Source of the DNA: Eustoma russellianum
Taxonomy: Eukaryota; Streptophyta; Magnoliopsida; Gentianales; Gentianaceae
Length of the DNA: 64,000 bases
Reading direction: 5' to 3'
Assembly (NCBI GenBank): GCA_036186865.1
Contig: AP025067.1
Location: 8,790,981 to 8,854,980 of the forward strand
Positions 62,775 to 64,000 of the stretch are shown one piece after another (position 1 is the first letter of the stretch; each line of letters begins with the position of its first letter). The translations under genes and the position numbers were made by a program. The notes beneath the pieces were generated by a model. It had not been told where the DNA came from and searched no databases. It was given only the letters and a program-made list of their open reading frames with translations.

Positions 62775-64000
62775 TGTTATACCCCGTGCATTGAGGGTGC
62801 AAAGGAAAACGGAAAAAAAAAACAAACAAAGATAAAAACCCTAAGAAACCTAATGTGAGTAGGAAAGTGAATAAGATAAATCTTATTGAATTAAATACAA
62901 ATCCTAATTACATTAGAATAAGGTTACCTAAATATCCTAAGATTCTACCTAAACCTAACCTATATCTATACCTACACATCACACAATTCGTACCCTAAAA
63001 CTAAACAAAATCGGCAGCCCCATAGTCCCAACAAACTGCCGCCATCACTTAGGAAGGAAACCACCAATATTTTCTCAAAAAAATTTGTACCTTATTCTGT
63101 CCTCCATAAACTTCAATACAGCAGCCTTATATTTTTTTCAAGAATTGCAACAATCTGCCGCAGCACTAGGAAGCCCAAAAGCAATAATTTTTGGGTCATT
63201 CAACCTCCAATTCTTAGTATATCGCGTATAATCGAGACACGAGGCAAGTATCTTTGATATATTTGTTATGCTTCTACAAAGTTATTATGCTATTTTCATA
63301 TCAAATCGGATCATGCATTCGTAATTGTGTTTTTTATAGATGGTTATATATATGTGTAATTGTTATAATTATAAATATATATAGAACGTCGATGTCCGCA
63401 TCGCTTAAATATATTAATAAGTTTGAGGAATCAAAAAAAAATTGTTCCATGCTGTATACTGAAATTCGCTGGAATAGGTGTAAATATATATTAAATAATG
63501 ATTAACTGCAATATATTTATATAACGATGCATGAATGTGATGGCTGCTGTGGTCATTCGTGCATAAAGGAAATTAAAGATTGCTGATAGATGCATGCATG
63601 TTGAAAAAAAGGGATTGGTTGTAAGTTTTCTTTTTCATGAGAATTTTGGAGTCCGAAAGTTGCAGGGAAAAAAAAAATTAAATTAATTAATACTTTGAAA
63701 ACTTGTGCTTGGTTAGTGAATATATGATTTGTATTATATATATTATTTGTAAAATATATTGATATGAATATATATATATAGGTGTGTAGTTTATTTAGAA
63801 AGGAAGGATTTGCCCAACACTAAGCATATAGGTCAGCAGGGTTGGGAAGAAGAGATTTCGCGTAGGAAGTTAGTTCGTCAAAAAGGTAGGTGCCTCTTCC
63901 CCCCTCAAACGGATATGATTCATGCATGCTTTGATGGTATACTAATGTGTTTCGTTGTTTAATTGTTTAAGTTGTAAATTTTGTTTCGTTGTTTTGATTT
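62775..64000 (+). repeat. LARD 3' LTR, partial
   Basis: Matches 56624 onward with three substitutions noted (near positions 62791, 63043 and 63573) and without the duplicated stretch around the N gap. Runs off the window. Confidence 0.93.

Larger units (their letters stand above)
56624..64000 (+). mobile_element. LARD-like LTR retrotransposon, non-autonomous, young
   Basis: Two LTRs (56624-59680 and from 62775 to beyond the window) start with TGTTATACCCCGTGCA. The first ends GGGCGCTACA and is followed by a perfect initiator-Met-tRNA primer site; a polypurine tract precedes the second. The internal part is only 3.1 kb with a gag remnant and no pol. Termini and the AGGACGAAAC end resemble Gypsy chromoviruses of the Tekay/Del type. 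Three substitutions by eye over the 1.2 kb of LTR that can be compared. Confidence 0.9.

Overview
This window looks like a stretch of nuclear DNA from a flowering plant, most likely a eudicot and possibly an asterid (the lineage is a guess). It is made almost entirely of retrotransposons and holds no host gene, tRNA gene or rRNA gene that I can recognise. The plant origin rests on Ty1-copia elements of Tork-like and SIRE-like type, L1-type LINEs whose ORF1 carries a DUF4283-like domain and whose ORF2 ends in RNase H, initiator-Met-tRNA primer sites, and AT-rich spacers. There are two runs of N: 845 bases at 11441-12285 and 10 bases at 57663-57672.

Layout. 1-1628: 5' half of a Copia element on the minus strand (protease, gag, primer site), cut by the window edge, with LTR-like sequence to the right. 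2650-15049: LINE A (plus), split by a complete Copia element, Copia 1 (3447-10481, minus; 5-bp target duplication GATTT). 15050-15640: TA/TATG microsatellite holding a small tRNA-like SINE. 16498-19361: LINE B (minus, 5'-truncated). 19362-20040: microsatellite, second SINE copy, and a degenerate tandem repeat. About 20195-21790: decayed Copia pol (plus). 22259-26388: LINE E (plus), a different LINE type with a poly-A tail and no RNase H. 26701-36522: LINE D (minus), split by Copia 2 (26721-33751, minus; target duplication ACTGT), which is the same family as Copia 1. 36523-48967: Copia 3 (minus), split by Copia 4 (38407-47241, minus, SIRE-like, internally deleted). 48973-51796: LINE C (plus). 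51854-51930: a short LINE 3'-end fragment (minus). 51940-56623: LINE F (plus), cut by a young LARD-like LTR element that starts at 56624 and runs off the window.

Insertion order is readable: Copia 1 is younger than LINE A, Copia 2 than LINE D, Copia 4 than Copia 3, and the LARD than LINE F. The LARD is the youngest event (three substitutions by eye between its LTRs over about 1.2 kb). Every element except possibly the LARD is broken by frameshifts, stops or deletions, and the LARD itself has no pol.

The most interesting signals are non-coding. (1) The LARD LTR carries nine short hairpins with a near-invariant 8-nt loop, (C/T)G(C/T)ACGGG, on five different stems that keep their pairing. (2) The LINE A/B/C/D/F family lies again and again inside (TA)n microsatellites and shares a 3'-UTR box, a GC-rich terminal palindrome and TGCCTG...CAGGCA hairpins with covarying flanks. 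(3) Copia 1 and 2 have no recognisable tRNA primer site; the base run next to the 5' LTR is instead complementary to their own U5. (4) The U3 of Copia 1 and 2 is packed with two sorts of short repeats upstream of a clear TATA box.
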